From Actinocorallia populi (lineage in GTDB: Bacteria > Actinomycetota > Actinomycetes > Streptosporangiales > Streptosporangiaceae): a stretch of DNA of 64,000 bases. How positions within the stretch are numbered: position 1 is the first letter of the stretch; each line of letters starts with the position of its first letter. Made by a program: the position numbers and the translations under genes. Of the stretch, positions 23,991 to 32,349 are shown piece by piece. The stretch is taken from positions 124,001 to 188,000 of the forward strand of contig NZ_PVZV01000004.1 of NCBI RefSeq assembly GCF_002995495.1, in the 5' to 3' direction. The notes under the pieces were generated by a model that ran no database searches, was not told the origin of the DNA, and saw nothing but the letters and a program-made list of their open reading frames with translations.

Positions 23991-25202
23991 TCAGGAGCCG
24001 GCCGCGGCCGGATGGGCGGTGGCGGCGTCGACCAGGTCGTGGGAGACGCCCAGGCGGGCGGCGGTCGCGGCGGAGGCCGCGTCGACGAAGTCGAGGCTGC
24101 GGCGGAGCTTGCGGTCCGGTTCGCCCGGGATGAGGCGCTGGAGCTCGTTGAAGAGGAAGACGGGCGGGGCCAGCACGGCCGGGAGGTGGCGCCAGAGGTT
24201 GCGCTCGACGTTCAGGAGGTCGGCGGTGCGGTCGCCGGTGAAGGCGCGGGAGAGCCCGTGGGCCATGGGGCGGGCGAGGCGGCGGACGAGGGGGGCCAGG
24301 GCCCCGCTCTGGTCGGCCAGCGTGTCGGGCATGATCGTGTCGAGGAGCTCGGCGACCAGCTCGCGGCTGTAGTCGCTGGGCTGCGCGCCGGTCAGGTGGT
24401 AGATCCGCTCCAGTTCGGCGAACTCCTCCTCCGTCCGGGGCAGGACGCGCTCGTCGACGCCCATGAGGTACCCGACGTACCGGAACAGGTGGTAGACGGC
24501 CGCCCTCTCCCGCGCGGTGTGGCGGATGCCGAAACCCCTCATCACCCGCAGCGGGATCAGGCTGAACTCGATCAGCGTGTACGCCGAGTCGGCCTGGTTG
24601 ATGGGGTGGCCGAGCCGATCGGCGTCCCAGGGCAGTCCGGTGAGGATGTGGTGCCGGACGAAGGCGTGGATGAGCCGCACCCGCACGGTGGCGGCCAGGC
24701 CGGGCGCGAAGCGCTCCAGCCCGCCGGGGCGGGCGGCGGACCACAGCCAGGAGGCGGTCTCGTACGTGCGGACCTGCCCCTGGTCGGTGAACCGGCGGGT
24801 CAGCGCGAGCGGTTCGACCGCCGCGCCGTTGACGTAGCTCCCGACGAGGGAGGCCGGGCCGAGCGCGAGCCCGATCGTGAGGGGGTGCCGGCAGTAGGCG
24901 CGGGCGCCCTCCTCCAGCAGCTCGGGCCGCAGCCACTCCGGCCGCCGGTCGATCTCCTCGAAGAGCCGCACGAGCGACGCGGGCGGGTCCTCCAGGCTCT
25001 CCACGCCCTCGGCCAGCCCCTGGCGGAGCATCCGCATGCCCTTGCCGCGCCCGATCTCCACCAGGTCCGCGACGACCGCGTCGGCCGTGGGATCCCCCCA
25101 GGTGAGGGCCTCGAAGAAGATCTGCGCGCGCTCCCCGTACCGGGCCAGCGCGTCCTCGGGGCGGCCCACCCGCCCGGGTACGGAGATCGACGGTGTGCTC
25201 AT
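23991..25202 (-). CDS. DUF2236 oxygenase (MpaB/latex-clearing protein-like)
   Basis: A 403-residue member of the DUF2236 family, which includes heme b proteins such as latex-clearing protein Lcp and fungal MpaB. Features are RTYETASWLW, TVRVRLIHAFVRHH (likely heme-ligand His region), GHPINQADSAYTLIEFSLIP and GIRHTARERAAVYHLFRYVG. It has no signal peptide, unlike secreted Lcp. The substrate is unknown. A palindromic TetR-like site lies just upstream (25221-25234). A second DUF2236 gene is at the right edge of the window. Confidence 0.82.
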   Translation of the reverse strand: MSTPSISVPGRVGRPEDALARYGERAQIFFEALTWGDPTADAVVADLVEIGRGKGMRMLRQGLAEGVESLEDPPASLVRLFEEIDRRPEWLRPELLEEGARAYCRHPLTIGLALGPASLVGSYVNGAAVEPLALTRRFTDQGQVRTYETASWLWSAARPGGLERFAPGLAATVRVRLIHAFVRHHILTGLPWDADRLGHPINQADSAYTLIEFSLIPLRVMRGFGIRHTARERAAVYHLFRYVGYLMGVDERVLPRTEEEFAELERIYHLTGAQPSDYSRELVAELLDTIMPDTLADQSGALAPLVRRLARPMAHGLSRAFTGDRTADLLNVERNLWRHLPAVLAPPVFLFNELQRLIPGEPDRKLRRSLDFVDAASAATAARLGVSHDLVDAATAHPAAAGS

Positions 25203-25220
25203 GGCGCAGCAGCCTAGGCC

Positions 25221-25234
25221 AGTAAGTGCTTGCT
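25221..25234. promoter_or_regulatory. Candidate TetR-type operator upstream of the DUF2236 gene
   Basis: AGTAAG-TG-CTTGCT is a 6+2+6 inverted repeat with one mismatch, starting 19 bp upstream of the DUF2236 start. DUF2236 genes are often TetR-controlled; no tetR gene is adjacent here. Confidence 0.4.
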
Positions 25235-25262
25235 TGCTAGAGGGAGGAGGAGGTGATCCGCC

Positions 25263-26564
25263 TCATCCCGGATAGGGCGGGGTGGCCGGGAGGGCCTTGC
25301 AGGTGGCCAGGAGGGCGGGCAGGGAGCAGCGTGCGGGCGGCTTGACGGGGACGTAGCCCGCCGGGAGGCCGTTGCGGCGGATGAGCTCGCGATAGGTCGC
25401 CACGGCCTCCGTCGGGCGGCGGGTGAGGGAGGGGTCGGTCTCCACGTCCACCGTGTAGAGGCCGAAACGGGGACGGTAGGAGCCCCACTCGTAGCCGTCC
25501 AGGAGGGACCAGTGGTTGTAGCCGATCACGTCGATGCCGTCCTGGATGGCACGGTGGATCCAGTAGGCGTGGTCGCGGATGGAGTGGGAACGCTGGTAGC
25601 CGTCCGCCTGAGGCTTGCCGTTGTCGGTGCCCGCGCCGTTCTCGATGATGTAGATCGGCAGGTCGGGGAACCGCCGGTGGTAGTCGTGCAGCACGTGGTA
25701 GAGGCCGTCGGGCTCGGCCTCGACCGCCCAGTACTCGCCGCTGAAGATCCGCAGCACCGTCAGGTTCGTGGCGCTCATGCTGAGGTAGTAGTCGAGGCCG
25801 AGGTAGTCGAGCTTGTCGGGCACCTCGGTGAGGAGCGCGCGGTCGAACAGCGGGTTGAGCACCGTGCTGTAGGCGACGTTCGTGGTGACCATGGCGTCGT
25901 CGTCGATCCGGTGGATCATGTCATAGGCCCTGCGGTGCGCCTCGACGAGGCGGGAGCTCATCAGGGGCGCCTCGGAGGGCTTGAGCGCCCTGTTCCGCAC
26001 CTCGTCCAGGATGTAGTAGCTCGCCTCGTTGAACGTCACCCACAGGACGTCGTGCTCGGCGTAGCGCCTGACGACGAACTCCGCGAAGTCCAGCCAGTCC
26101 TCGACGGTCCGCTCGTTCTTCCACGCGCCCTGCTCGTGCACCCAGGCCGGGTGCACGAAGTGGCTGAGCGTCAGCATCGGCCGCATCCCGTGCGCGACCA
26201 TCCGCGCGACGAGGTCGTCGTAGTACCGGACCTCGCGCCAGTCGGTCTTCCCGCGCTCGGGCTCGATCCGGGCCCACTCCACCGACGTCCGGAAGACGTC
26301 CACGCCCAGCGAGGCCGCGCGCCGGAGGTCCTTCGGGTAGCGGTGCCGGAAGTCCACGCTGTTGCGGTACGGGTCCTTGTCCTTGCGCTGGGCCAGGAAC
26401 CGCTTCCAGTTGCTGTCCGGGTAGTGCCCCTCGTGCTGGAACCCGGACACCCCCACTCCCCACATGAAGTCCGCGGGGAACCCGCCCCCGCCCTTCGCCG
26501 CGGCGGGCACGGGAAGCAGGAGCATGGCAGCTGTCGCCAGAAGTACCGTGAAAGCACGTTTCAT
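25263..26564 (-). CDS. Secreted glycoside hydrolase family 1 (beta-glucosidase-like)
   Basis: A 433-residue protein with a Sec signal peptide (KRAFTVLLATAAMLLLPVPAAA). The mature part is a GH1 TIM barrel: FMWGVGVSGFQHEG, VDVFRTSVEWARIEPE, the acid/base Glu in VTFNEASYY, and the nucleophile Glu in IYIIENGAG. The C-terminus contains an additional Cys pair (CSLPALLATC) after the barrel. Most GH1 enzymes are cytoplasmic, so secretion is notable. Substrate specificity (beta-glucoside, galactoside or other) cannot be assigned. The gene is single and divergent from the sirtuin gene. Confidence 0.9.
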   Translation of the reverse strand: MKRAFTVLLATAAMLLLPVPAAAKGGGGFPADFMWGVGVSGFQHEGHYPDSNWKRFLAQRKDKDPYRNSVDFRHRYPKDLRRAASLGVDVFRTSVEWARIEPERGKTDWREVRYYDDLVARMVAHGMRPMLTLSHFVHPAWVHEQGAWKNERTVEDWLDFAEFVVRRYAEHDVLWVTFNEASYYILDEVRNRALKPSEAPLMSSRLVEAHRRAYDMIHRIDDDAMVTTNVAYSTVLNPLFDRALLTEVPDKLDYLGLDYYLSMSATNLTVLRIFSGEYWAVEAEPDGLYHVLHDYHRRFPDLPIYIIENGAGTDNGKPQADGYQRSHSIRDHAYWIHRAIQDGIDVIGYNHWSLLDGYEWGSYRPRFGLYTVDVETDPSLTRRPTEAVATYRELIRRNGLPAGYVPVKPPARCSLPALLATCKALPATPPYPG

Positions 26565-26691
26565 AGGCAGAAGACCGAGCCTCTCGATTTTCGCCGGATG
26601 ATACGGGTGTACCGCCGACGGCGCCACGGCCTGACCGGACGAGGCCGGTCGGCGGTCCGGCCACCCGGCGGGCTGAGGCACTATGGAGATG

Positions 26692-27549
26692 ATGAGCGAC
26701 ACGGGGTTGGAGCTGCTGGCCGAGCTGGTCGCCGACGGCTCGGTGGTGGTGCTGAGCGGGGCGGGGCTGTCCACCGAGTCGGGCATCCCCGACTACCGCG
26801 GGGTGACGGGGCGGGCCCGGCGGTCCGAGCCGATGACCTACCAGGCGTTCACCGGCGGCGTCGAGGCGCGCCGCCGGTACTGGGCGCGCAGCCACCTGGG
26901 CTGGCGGGCCCTGACCGGCGCGGCGCCCAACCACGGCCACCGGGCGGTGGCCGAGCTGCAGCGGCGCGGCCTGGTCTCGGGGATCATCACCCAGAACGTG
27001 GACGGGCTGCACCAGGCGGCCGGCGCCCGCGAGGTGATCGAGCTGCACGGCGGCCTGGACCGCGTGGTCTGCCTGGGCTGCGGCGAGCGCACCCCGCGCG
27101 AGCTGCTCGACGCCCGGCTGCAGGCCGCCAACCCCGGCTGGGCCGACCTCGTCGGCGCGGCGGTCGGCGGCCGGGTCAACCCCGACGGCGACGCCCGCGT
27201 CGGCGACGAGCACGTGCGCTCCTTCGAGATCGTGGACTGCGCCTCCTGCGGCGGCGTGCTCAAACCCGACGTGATCTTCTTCGGCGAGAACGTGCCGAGG
27301 CCCCGCGTCGACACCTGCTTCGCGCTGACCGCAGCCGCCGGCCTCCTGCTGGTCCTGGGCTCCTCCCTGACCGTCCGCTCCGGCTACCGCTTCGTCGTCA
27401 GGGCCGGCGAACTGGGCGTCCCGGTCGCCATCGTCAACCAGGGCGCCACCCGCGCCGACGCCGAGGCGCTGATCAGCCTCGACGCGCCCCTCGGCGCCAC
27501 GCTGGGCACCCTCCTGAGCACCCTCGAAGAGCTGGAACCGAGCACCTGA
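26692..27549 (+). CDS. Sir2-family NAD-dependent protein deacylase
   Basis: A 285-residue sirtuin: NAD-binding GAGLSTESGIPDYRG near residue 20, TQNVDGLH, catalytic His in VIELHGGL, two zinc Cys pairs (CLGCG and CASCG), KPDVIFFGENVP, and GSSLTV. A longer-than-usual insert lies between the Cys pairs. The start at 26692 is chosen because CACTAT, a -10-like box, ends 7 nt upstream; in-frame ATGs at 26683 and 26689 are alternatives. Targets are probably acylated lysines on metabolic enzymes such as acyl-CoA synthetases. Confidence 0.92.
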   Translation: MSDTGLELLAELVADGSVVVLSGAGLSTESGIPDYRGVTGRARRSEPMTYQAFTGGVEARRRYWARSHLGWRALTGAAPNHGHRAVAELQRRGLVSGIITQNVDGLHQAAGAREVIELHGGLDRVVCLGCGERTPRELLDARLQAANPGWADLVGAAVGGRVNPDGDARVGDEHVRSFEIVDCASCGGVLKPDVIFFGENVPRPRVDTCFALTAAAGLLLVLGSSLTVRSGYRFVVRAGELGVPVAIVNQGATRADAEALISLDAPLGATLGTLLSTLEELEPST

Positions 27550-27589
27550 TCCGCGGCGGAAAAGGCGGTGCGCAGGGTTGTGCGCGGTT

Positions 27590-27601
27590 TATGCTCCGCT
27601 C
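27590..27601 (+). promoter_or_regulatory. Leaderless-type -10 box
   Basis: TATGCT at 27590-27595 lies 6 nt before the ATG at 27602 and no Shine-Dalgarno sequence is present. Confidence 0.45.
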
Positions 27602-28069
27602 ATGCGGATCTTCACGGCGGACGGGTCTGACGTCGCCTTCGTCGCGGTGGGCCAGGAGGCCACGGGGATCATCGCCATCGGGCAGGTGGCGAACGGAGTG
27701 ATCGCGATCGGGCAGATCGCCACCGGAGTCGTCGCGTTCGGGCAGTTCGCCCGCGGTTTCCTCGCGATCGGCATGGTGGCGGCGGGGGTCGTCTCGGTGG
27801 GCATGCTGGGGGTCGGCGTGCTCTGGGCGTCGGGGATGCTGGCGGTGGCGCCGTTCGCCGGTCCCGGCATGCTCGCGCTGGGCTTCCTCGGCCGGCTCTC
27901 CCCGCTGGAGGCGTTCAGCCCGCGCACCCGCTGGGTCCCGCCGTGGCGGGCGCTGCCGCCGTGGCGGGTCTTCCTCGGCACGGCCGGGCTGGCGGCGCTC
28001 GCCGCGCTCTGGTGGTACACGACGGGCATGTGGCTGGTGCTGCCGCGGATCTCCCTCGGATTCGGGTGA
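27602..28069 (+). CDS. Ten-residue-repeat protein of unknown function
   Basis: A 155-residue protein with no family I can name. Residues about 14-75 consist of six or seven copies of a roughly ten-residue unit with consensus A-x-G-V-I-A-I-G-Q-x, for example TGIIAIGQVA, NGVIAIGQIA and TGVVAFGQFA, decaying toward GMLGVGV. Regular Gly spacing allows either a small beta-solenoid or a glycine-zipper-like membrane bundle. After a Pro/Trp-rich hinge (RWVPPWRALPPWR) comes one clear membrane helix (LGTAGLAALAALWW). The convergent small membrane gene at 28077 lies 7 bp beyond its stop. Confidence 0.75.
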   Translation: MRIFTADGSDVAFVAVGQEATGIIAIGQVANGVIAIGQIATGVVAFGQFARGFLAIGMVAAGVVSVGMLGVGVLWASGMLAVAPFAGPGMLALGFLGRLSPLEAFSPRTRWVPPWRALPPWRVFLGTAGLAALAALWWYTTGMWLVLPRISLGFG

Positions 28070-28076
28070 TCCTGGC

Positions 28077-28238
28077 TCAGGACGTTCCCGCGGCCGCCAT
28101 GACCAGGACGAAGGCGGTCATCACCAGCAGGAGGGCTCCGATCGCGTTGACCCAGCCGGGCACCGGGGAGAACAGCCGGTGGCCGCTGCGCGAGAAGCCC
28201 GCCCGGGGATCGTGCGGCACGGGGGTGCGCTCGGCCAT
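28077..28238 (-). CDS. Small single-helix membrane protein (53 aa)
   Basis: An open frame of 53 residues, starting MAERTPVPHDPRAGFSR. The N-terminal half is polar, and residues about 29-50 form one hydrophobic helix (WVNAIGALLLVMTAFVLVMA). It begins 3 bp after the stop of the 312-residue gene upstream, in an operon-like arrangement, and its codons follow the GC3 bias of real genes. No homolog is recognised; a partner or anchor for the upstream membrane protein is possible. Confidence 0.6.
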   Translation of the reverse strand: MAERTPVPHDPRAGFSRSGHRLFSPVPGWVNAIGALLLVMTAFVLVMAAAGTS

Positions 28239-28241
28239 CGG

Positions 28242-29180
28242 TCAGCCCGCCTTCAGCTCGGGGACGAGGGACAGCCCGGTGCGGCGGGCCTTGGCGACGC
28301 TGGCGCGCAGCGCCTCCTCGACGATCCTGGCCTGCTCGGTCAGGCCGCCGATCTCGACCAGGGCCAGCTCGTCGCGGACGGTGCGGGCCAGCAGCTCCTG
28401 GTAGGCGTCGCCGTTGGCGGCGAGCCGCTGGATCGTCCGCCACTGCTCCAGCGCCTCGTCCGCGGCCCGCGTCTGCGCCGCGTACTCCTCCAGCGCCGCG
28501 ATCCGCTCGGTCACCGAGGCCGTGGCCAGGCGCAGGATCTCCTTCTGCGGGGCCAGCAGCTCCGCCACGCGGGGGTCGTCGGCCCTGGTGCCCTCATGCT
28601 CGTCGGTGAGCCGGTCGAGCTCCATCAGCGTCTGGGCGATCTCCCACCGCTGCGCGGGCAGCGTGACGGTGTTGCGCACGTCGTCGAGCAGCCCGTGGGC
28701 GTTGACCTCCGACTCCAGGACGGTCTCGACGGCCTTCGCCGCCCGGTAGAGCAGGGAGCGGTACTTCTGGGCGAGGTCGCCGTACTGCACGTAATGCCCG
28801 TGGCGGAGGCGGGCGAGTCTGCCGGCGGCGTCCTCCCCGCAGAGCGCGAGGAGCACCAGGAAGGCCGCCGGCAGGACGGCGAGCACGAGCGCGGTGAAGA
28901 CGGACCGGGGCTGCCAGGCCAGCGCCCCGATCAGCACCGCCTGGGCGGCCAGCCCGGCGGCTCTGACCCGGGACCCGTGGAAGGTGCCCATGAGGCCGGG
29001 CAGGAACGTCCAGACCGGCGCCTGCCAGAGCGCGAAGAACGCGTCGCGTCCCGTCCGGCCGCCGAGGCGCGGCTCGGGGACCGTCTCCATCGGGCCGTAC
29101 AACGCCTCGGGCGCGCTCTTCAGAATCCGCTGCTCCTCCTGCGGAATCTGCGGATCCACCACGACTATCGACTGCGCCAT
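28242..29180 (-). CDS. Membrane-anchored coiled-coil protein of unknown function
   Basis: A 312-residue protein. After a soluble N-terminus (about 75 residues) there are two adjacent membrane helices at about 75-112. The C-terminal 200 residues are charged, helical and coiled-coil-like, with repeats of E/R/L-rich helices such as RWEIAQTLMELDRLTDEHEG and VTERIAALEEYAAQTRAA. No enzyme motif is seen. Similar uncharacterised proteins occur in Streptomyces and relatives. It is followed closely by the 53-residue membrane protein. Confidence 0.75.
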   Translation of the reverse strand: MAQSIVVVDPQIPQEEQRILKSAPEALYGPMETVPEPRLGGRTGRDAFFALWQAPVWTFLPGLMGTFHGSRVRAAGLAAQAVLIGALAWQPRSVFTALVLAVLPAAFLVLLALCGEDAAGRLARLRHGHYVQYGDLAQKYRSLLYRAAKAVETVLESEVNAHGLLDDVRNTVTLPAQRWEIAQTLMELDRLTDEHEGTRADDPRVAELLAPQKEILRLATASVTERIAALEEYAAQTRAADEALEQWRTIQRLAANGDAYQELLARTVRDELALVEIGGLTEQARIVEEALRASVAKARRTGLSLVPELKAG

Positions 29181-29241
29181 GCCACCCTCCAGCAGACTTC
29201 CTACCAGTAGACGCGGGAGGGCGGCATTCGGTTCTGCAGGG

Positions 29242-30150
29242 TCAGAGCAGGCTCTTGAGGAGGGCGCGGGTGCGCTCCCCGTCCTTGCCGGACAGGAAAC
29301 CGCCGGCCACGAAGTCGGTGACGCCCGCGTCCTTCAGGTCGGCGATGGCGGCGGCGACGGTGTCCTCGTCGCCGAGGACGGCCAGGTCGGCGGGCCCGGC
29401 GGCCCCCTCGCGGTCCATCATCGCGCGGTAGGACGGGAGCTGCCCGTAGACCGCGAAGACCTCTCCGGCACGGGCGCGCGCGGCCTCCACCTCGTCGGTC
29501 ACGCCGACGGGGAGGATGCACACGACGCGCGGGTCGGGACGCCCGGCGGCCTCGGCGGCGGACCTGATGGTCGGCACGATGTGGTCGCGGACGGTCTTGG
29601 GCCCCGTCATCCACAGGATGGTGCCGTCGGCCTGCTCGGCGGCGACCTTCAGCATCTTCGGGCCGAGGGCGGCCACGACGACGGGCACGCGGCCCTCGTT
29701 GGGCACCGACAGGCCGATCTGCGCCTTGACGGTCTCGCCGGAGAAGGAGACGTGCTCGCCCTCCAGCAGCGGGGCGAGCACCGACAGGTACTCCTTCATG
29801 TGCCGGACGGGGCGGTCGAAGTCGTACCCGAACATGTCTTCGATGACCATCTTGTGGGAGAGGCCGACGCCCAGGGTGAGGCGCTGCCCGCCCAGTGCCA
29901 GTGCCGTGGTCCTGGCCTGCTGCGCCAGCGCCGCGGGATGGCGCGGGTAGGTCGGCACCACGGACGTGCCCAGTTCGATGCCGGGCACCCGGCTGCCGGC
30001 GACGGCCAGGCAGGTCAGCGCGTCCATGCCGAAGATGTGGCTCATCCAGACCGAGGCGAACCCGTCGTCCGCGGCCCGCCGCACTCCGTCGGTGAAGCGC
30101 TCCAGGGCGTCGGGTCCACCGCGCTCGTCCATCGAGATTCCGATCCGCAT
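29242..30150 (-). CDS. LLM-class (F420-type) oxidoreductase
   Basis: A 302-residue luciferase-like TIM barrel. RRAADDGFASVWMSHIFG, ELGTSVVPTYPRHPAALAQQ, RLTLGVGLSHKMVIEDMFG and HMKEYLSVLAPLLEGE match the actinobacterial F420-dependent LLM subgroup rather than FMN monooxygenases. The cofactor choice is inferred from family resemblance. The gene is monocistronic, between a membrane protein operon and a secreted hydrolase, so context gives no substrate. Confidence 0.87.
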   Translation of the reverse strand: MRIGISMDERGGPDALERFTDGVRRAADDGFASVWMSHIFGMDALTCLAVAGSRVPGIELGTSVVPTYPRHPAALAQQARTTALALGGQRLTLGVGLSHKMVIEDMFGYDFDRPVRHMKEYLSVLAPLLEGEHVSFSGETVKAQIGLSVPNEGRVPVVVAALGPKMLKVAAEQADGTILWMTGPKTVRDHIVPTIRSAAEAAGRPDPRVVCILPVGVTDEVEAARARAGEVFAVYGQLPSYRAMMDREGAAGPADLAVLGDEDTVAAAIADLKDAGVTDFVAGGFLSGKDGERTRALLKSLL

Positions 30151-30279
30151 GCCAGTCTCCTCGTTCCGGTCGCTTCAGTGATCTTCCTGTGGGGATTCTG
30201 CCCGATCGGCCGCTCGCCGCACCCCGCGATCCGCACGCCGCACCGGTTCTGCGAACCGCCCGGCCCGGGTGTTCAACTG

Positions 30280-31167
30280 GTGACTGTGCGCGACAGTCTC
30301 CTGCTCAAGTACACGACGTGCGCCGCCGCCACGGCCGGCCTGCTGCTCGGCCCGCAGAGTCCGGTCCCGGCGCGGGCGGACGTGCCCCTGCGCTACGTGG
30401 CGCTCGGCGACTCCTACACCTCGGCCCCCTACGTCTCCCGGGTCCGCCCCGGCTCACCGGCCAAGTGCCGCCGCTCCGAGCTGAACTACCCGGGGCGGAT
30501 CGCGTTGAAGCTGCACCCCCGCGACTTCACCGACGTGAGCTGCTCCGGCGCGGCCCTGCGCCACCTGACGAGCCGGCAGGGCGAGAACCCGCCCCAGCTG
30601 GACGCGCTGAAGGCGGACACCACGCTGGTCACCCTCACCATGGGCGGCAACGACATCGGCTTCGACAAGTGGAAGACGTGCGCGCTCCTCAGCCTCACCG
30701 ACCCCAACGGCGCGCCGTGCCGCAAGCGGCTGCGGCGCGACGGCGGCGGAGACCCGTTCGCCGAGGCCTTCGCCCGGACGGGGCCGCGGTTCGGCGCGGC
30801 GCTGCGCCGGATCCGCGAGCGCTCCCCGCTGGCCGAGGTCTACGTGCTGGGCTATCCGATGCTCGTCCCGTCCTCCGGCCACGGCTGCTACCCGCGCGTC
30901 CCGTTCGCCCGCGGCGACGTGGCGATGGTGCGCAACGTGCAGCGGCGGCTGAACACGATGCTCGCCCGCCAGGCCAGGGCCAACGGCGCGGTGTTCCTGG
31001 ACCTGTCGGCGCCCGGCCACGACATGTGCCAGCGCGACGACGACAGGCGCTGGGTGGAGCCGCTCCTCCCCGGCATGCGCGCCGCGCCGTTCCACCCCAA
31101 CACCAACGGGGTGGCGGCGATGACCCGCGCCGTGCTGCGCGCCCTGCGGTATCCGGTGGACGCCTGA
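30280..31167 (+). CDS. Secreted SGNH/GDSL hydrolase
   Basis: A 295-residue protein with a signal peptide (LLLKYTTCAAATAGLLLGPQ, cleavage near PARADV). Block I is ALGDSYTSAP with the catalytic Ser, block III is MGGNDIGF, and block V is FHPNTNG with the catalytic His. The Asp normally three residues before that His is absent (APFH), as in the Ser-His dyad esterase of Streptomyces scabies. Six or more Cys suggest disulfides, as expected for a secreted enzyme. Likely a lipase or esterase. The GTG at 30280 is chosen; a GTG at 30286 is an alternative. Confidence 0.85.
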   Translation: MTVRDSLLLKYTTCAAATAGLLLGPQSPVPARADVPLRYVALGDSYTSAPYVSRVRPGSPAKCRRSELNYPGRIALKLHPRDFTDVSCSGAALRHLTSRQGENPPQLDALKADTTLVTLTMGGNDIGFDKWKTCALLSLTDPNGAPCRKRLRRDGGGDPFAEAFARTGPRFGAALRRIRERSPLAEVYVLGYPMLVPSSGHGCYPRVPFARGDVAMVRNVQRRLNTMLARQARANGAVFLDLSAPGHDMCQRDDDRRWVEPLLPGMRAAPFHPNTNGVAAMTRAVLRALRYPVDA

Positions 31168-31197
31168 GACCCCTTCTCTCCGGGCCGTGCCCGCGCC

Positions 31198-31210
31198 TAG
31201 CATGGCGGCC
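31198..31210 (+). promoter_or_regulatory. Leaderless-type -10 box of the phosphotransferase gene
   Basis: TAGCAT at 31198-31203 is followed by exactly 7 nt and then the GTG at 31211; the ATG at 31202 would lie inside the box. Confidence 0.45.
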
Positions 31211-32182
31211 GTGGAGGAGCTACCGAATGAGATTCGGCCCGTTTTGGCGGGCCTGGCGGAGCACTACGGGCCCGGGGTGCGCGTCGAGGGGCTGCGCCGG
31301 GACAGCGGCGGGGCGTCCCGGCTGACCAGCGTGTTCGAGGCGGTCACCGCGGCGGGGGAGCGGCACCGGCTGGTGTTGCGGCTGGCCACGCCGGGGGCGA
31401 ACGACGTCAGCAGCCCGCTGGCCCGCGAGGCGGCGCTCATGCGGGCGGCCCGCGAGGCCGGCGCGCCGGTGCCGGAGATCATCACCGCGGGCGACGGCTC
31501 CTCGGGAGGGCCCGAGCACATCGTGATGACCTACATCGAGGGCGAGACGATCCCGCGCCGCGTCCTGCGCTCGCCCGAACTGGCCGGGGCCAGGGCGGGC
31601 CTGGCCGCCGAGTGCGGGGAGATCCTCGCGGCGATCCACCGCATCCCGCCCGCATCCGTGCCGGACCTGCCCGGCGGCGACCAGCTGGCGGCGTGGACGG
31701 CCGTCCTGGACGGCCTCGGCACCCCCTACCCCGCGCTGGAGCTGGCGCTGCGGCGGCTGACGCTGACCCGCCCGCCGAGCACCCGGCAGGTCGTGGTGCA
31801 CGGCGACTTCCGCAACGGCAACCTCATGATCGGCCACGACGGGGTGCGGGCCGTCCTGGACTGGGAGCTGTCCCACCTGGGCGACCCGCTGGAGGACCTC
31901 GGCTGGTTGTGCGCCAAGGCCTGGCGGTTCGGCTCGCCGCTGCCCGTCGGCGGGTTCGGCGAGTACGAGCAGCTCGTCGAGGCCTACGAGCGCGCCTCGG
32001 GCACCGAGGTCGACCGGGACGCGGTGCGCTGGTGGGAGCTGTTCGGCGTGTTCCGCTGGGGCGTCATCTGCGCCCTGCAGACGCGGCGGCACCTGATCGG
32101 CGGCGAGCGCTCGGTGGAACTGGCCGCCCTGGGCCGCCGGGTCGCCGAGAACGAGTGGGACCTGCTCCAGGCCCTGGCCTGA
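31211..32182 (+). CDS. APH-family phosphotransferase (ACAD10/11 kinase-domain type)
   Basis: A 323-residue aminoglycoside-phosphotransferase-fold kinase. RDSGGASRLTSVFEA is the nucleotide loop, VVHGDFRNGNLMI the Brenner motif with catalytic Asp, VLDWELSHLGDP the Mg-binding Asp segment, and LGWLCAKAWRFG follows. This subgroup resembles the APH domain fused to acyl-CoA dehydrogenase in animal ACAD10/ACAD11. An acyl-CoA dehydrogenase gene sits convergently just downstream, supporting a joint role in handling hydroxylated acids or acyl-CoAs; antibiotic resistance is unlikely. Confidence 0.85.
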   Translation: MEELPNEIRPVLAGLAEHYGPGVRVEGLRRDSGGASRLTSVFEAVTAAGERHRLVLRLATPGANDVSSPLAREAALMRAAREAGAPVPEIITAGDGSSGGPEHIVMTYIEGETIPRRVLRSPELAGARAGLAAECGEILAAIHRIPPASVPDLPGGDQLAAWTAVLDGLGTPYPALELALRRLTLTRPPSTRQVVVHGDFRNGNLMIGHDGVRAVLDWELSHLGDPLEDLGWLCAKAWRFGSPLPVGGFGEYEQLVEAYERASGTEVDRDAVRWWELFGVFRWGVICALQTRRHLIGGERSVELAALGRRVAENEWDLLQALA

Positions 32183-32284
32183 GGACCACCCGGCCCGAGA
32201 CCCGGGCCGGGTCTCGGGTCGGGACGCCGGGTGCCGGGCCGGGATGCCGGGTCTCGGGCCGGGATGCCGGTCCTGGGTTGGACG

Positions 32285-32322
32285 GGTCCGTCCGGCCCAG
32301 GGGCCCCGGGGCCGGACGGACC
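32285..32322. terminator. Bidirectional terminator between convergent genes
   Basis: GGTCCGTCCGGCCC and GGGCCGGACGGACC form a perfect 14-bp stem with a 10-nt loop. It lies between the convergent phosphotransferase and acyl-CoA dehydrogenase. Immediately upstream (about 32194-32278) are short direct repeats of the type GGGCCGGGATGCCGG and GGGTCTCGGG. Confidence 0.75.
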
Positions 32323-32349
32323 GTGTTCCGCGGTCGCGCGGATCGCGGG

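Noticed and set aside
31211-32182. Aminoglycoside resistance gene
   Set aside because: The APH-fold protein is of the ACAD10/11-associated branch and sits beside an acyl-CoA dehydrogenase and DUF6285.
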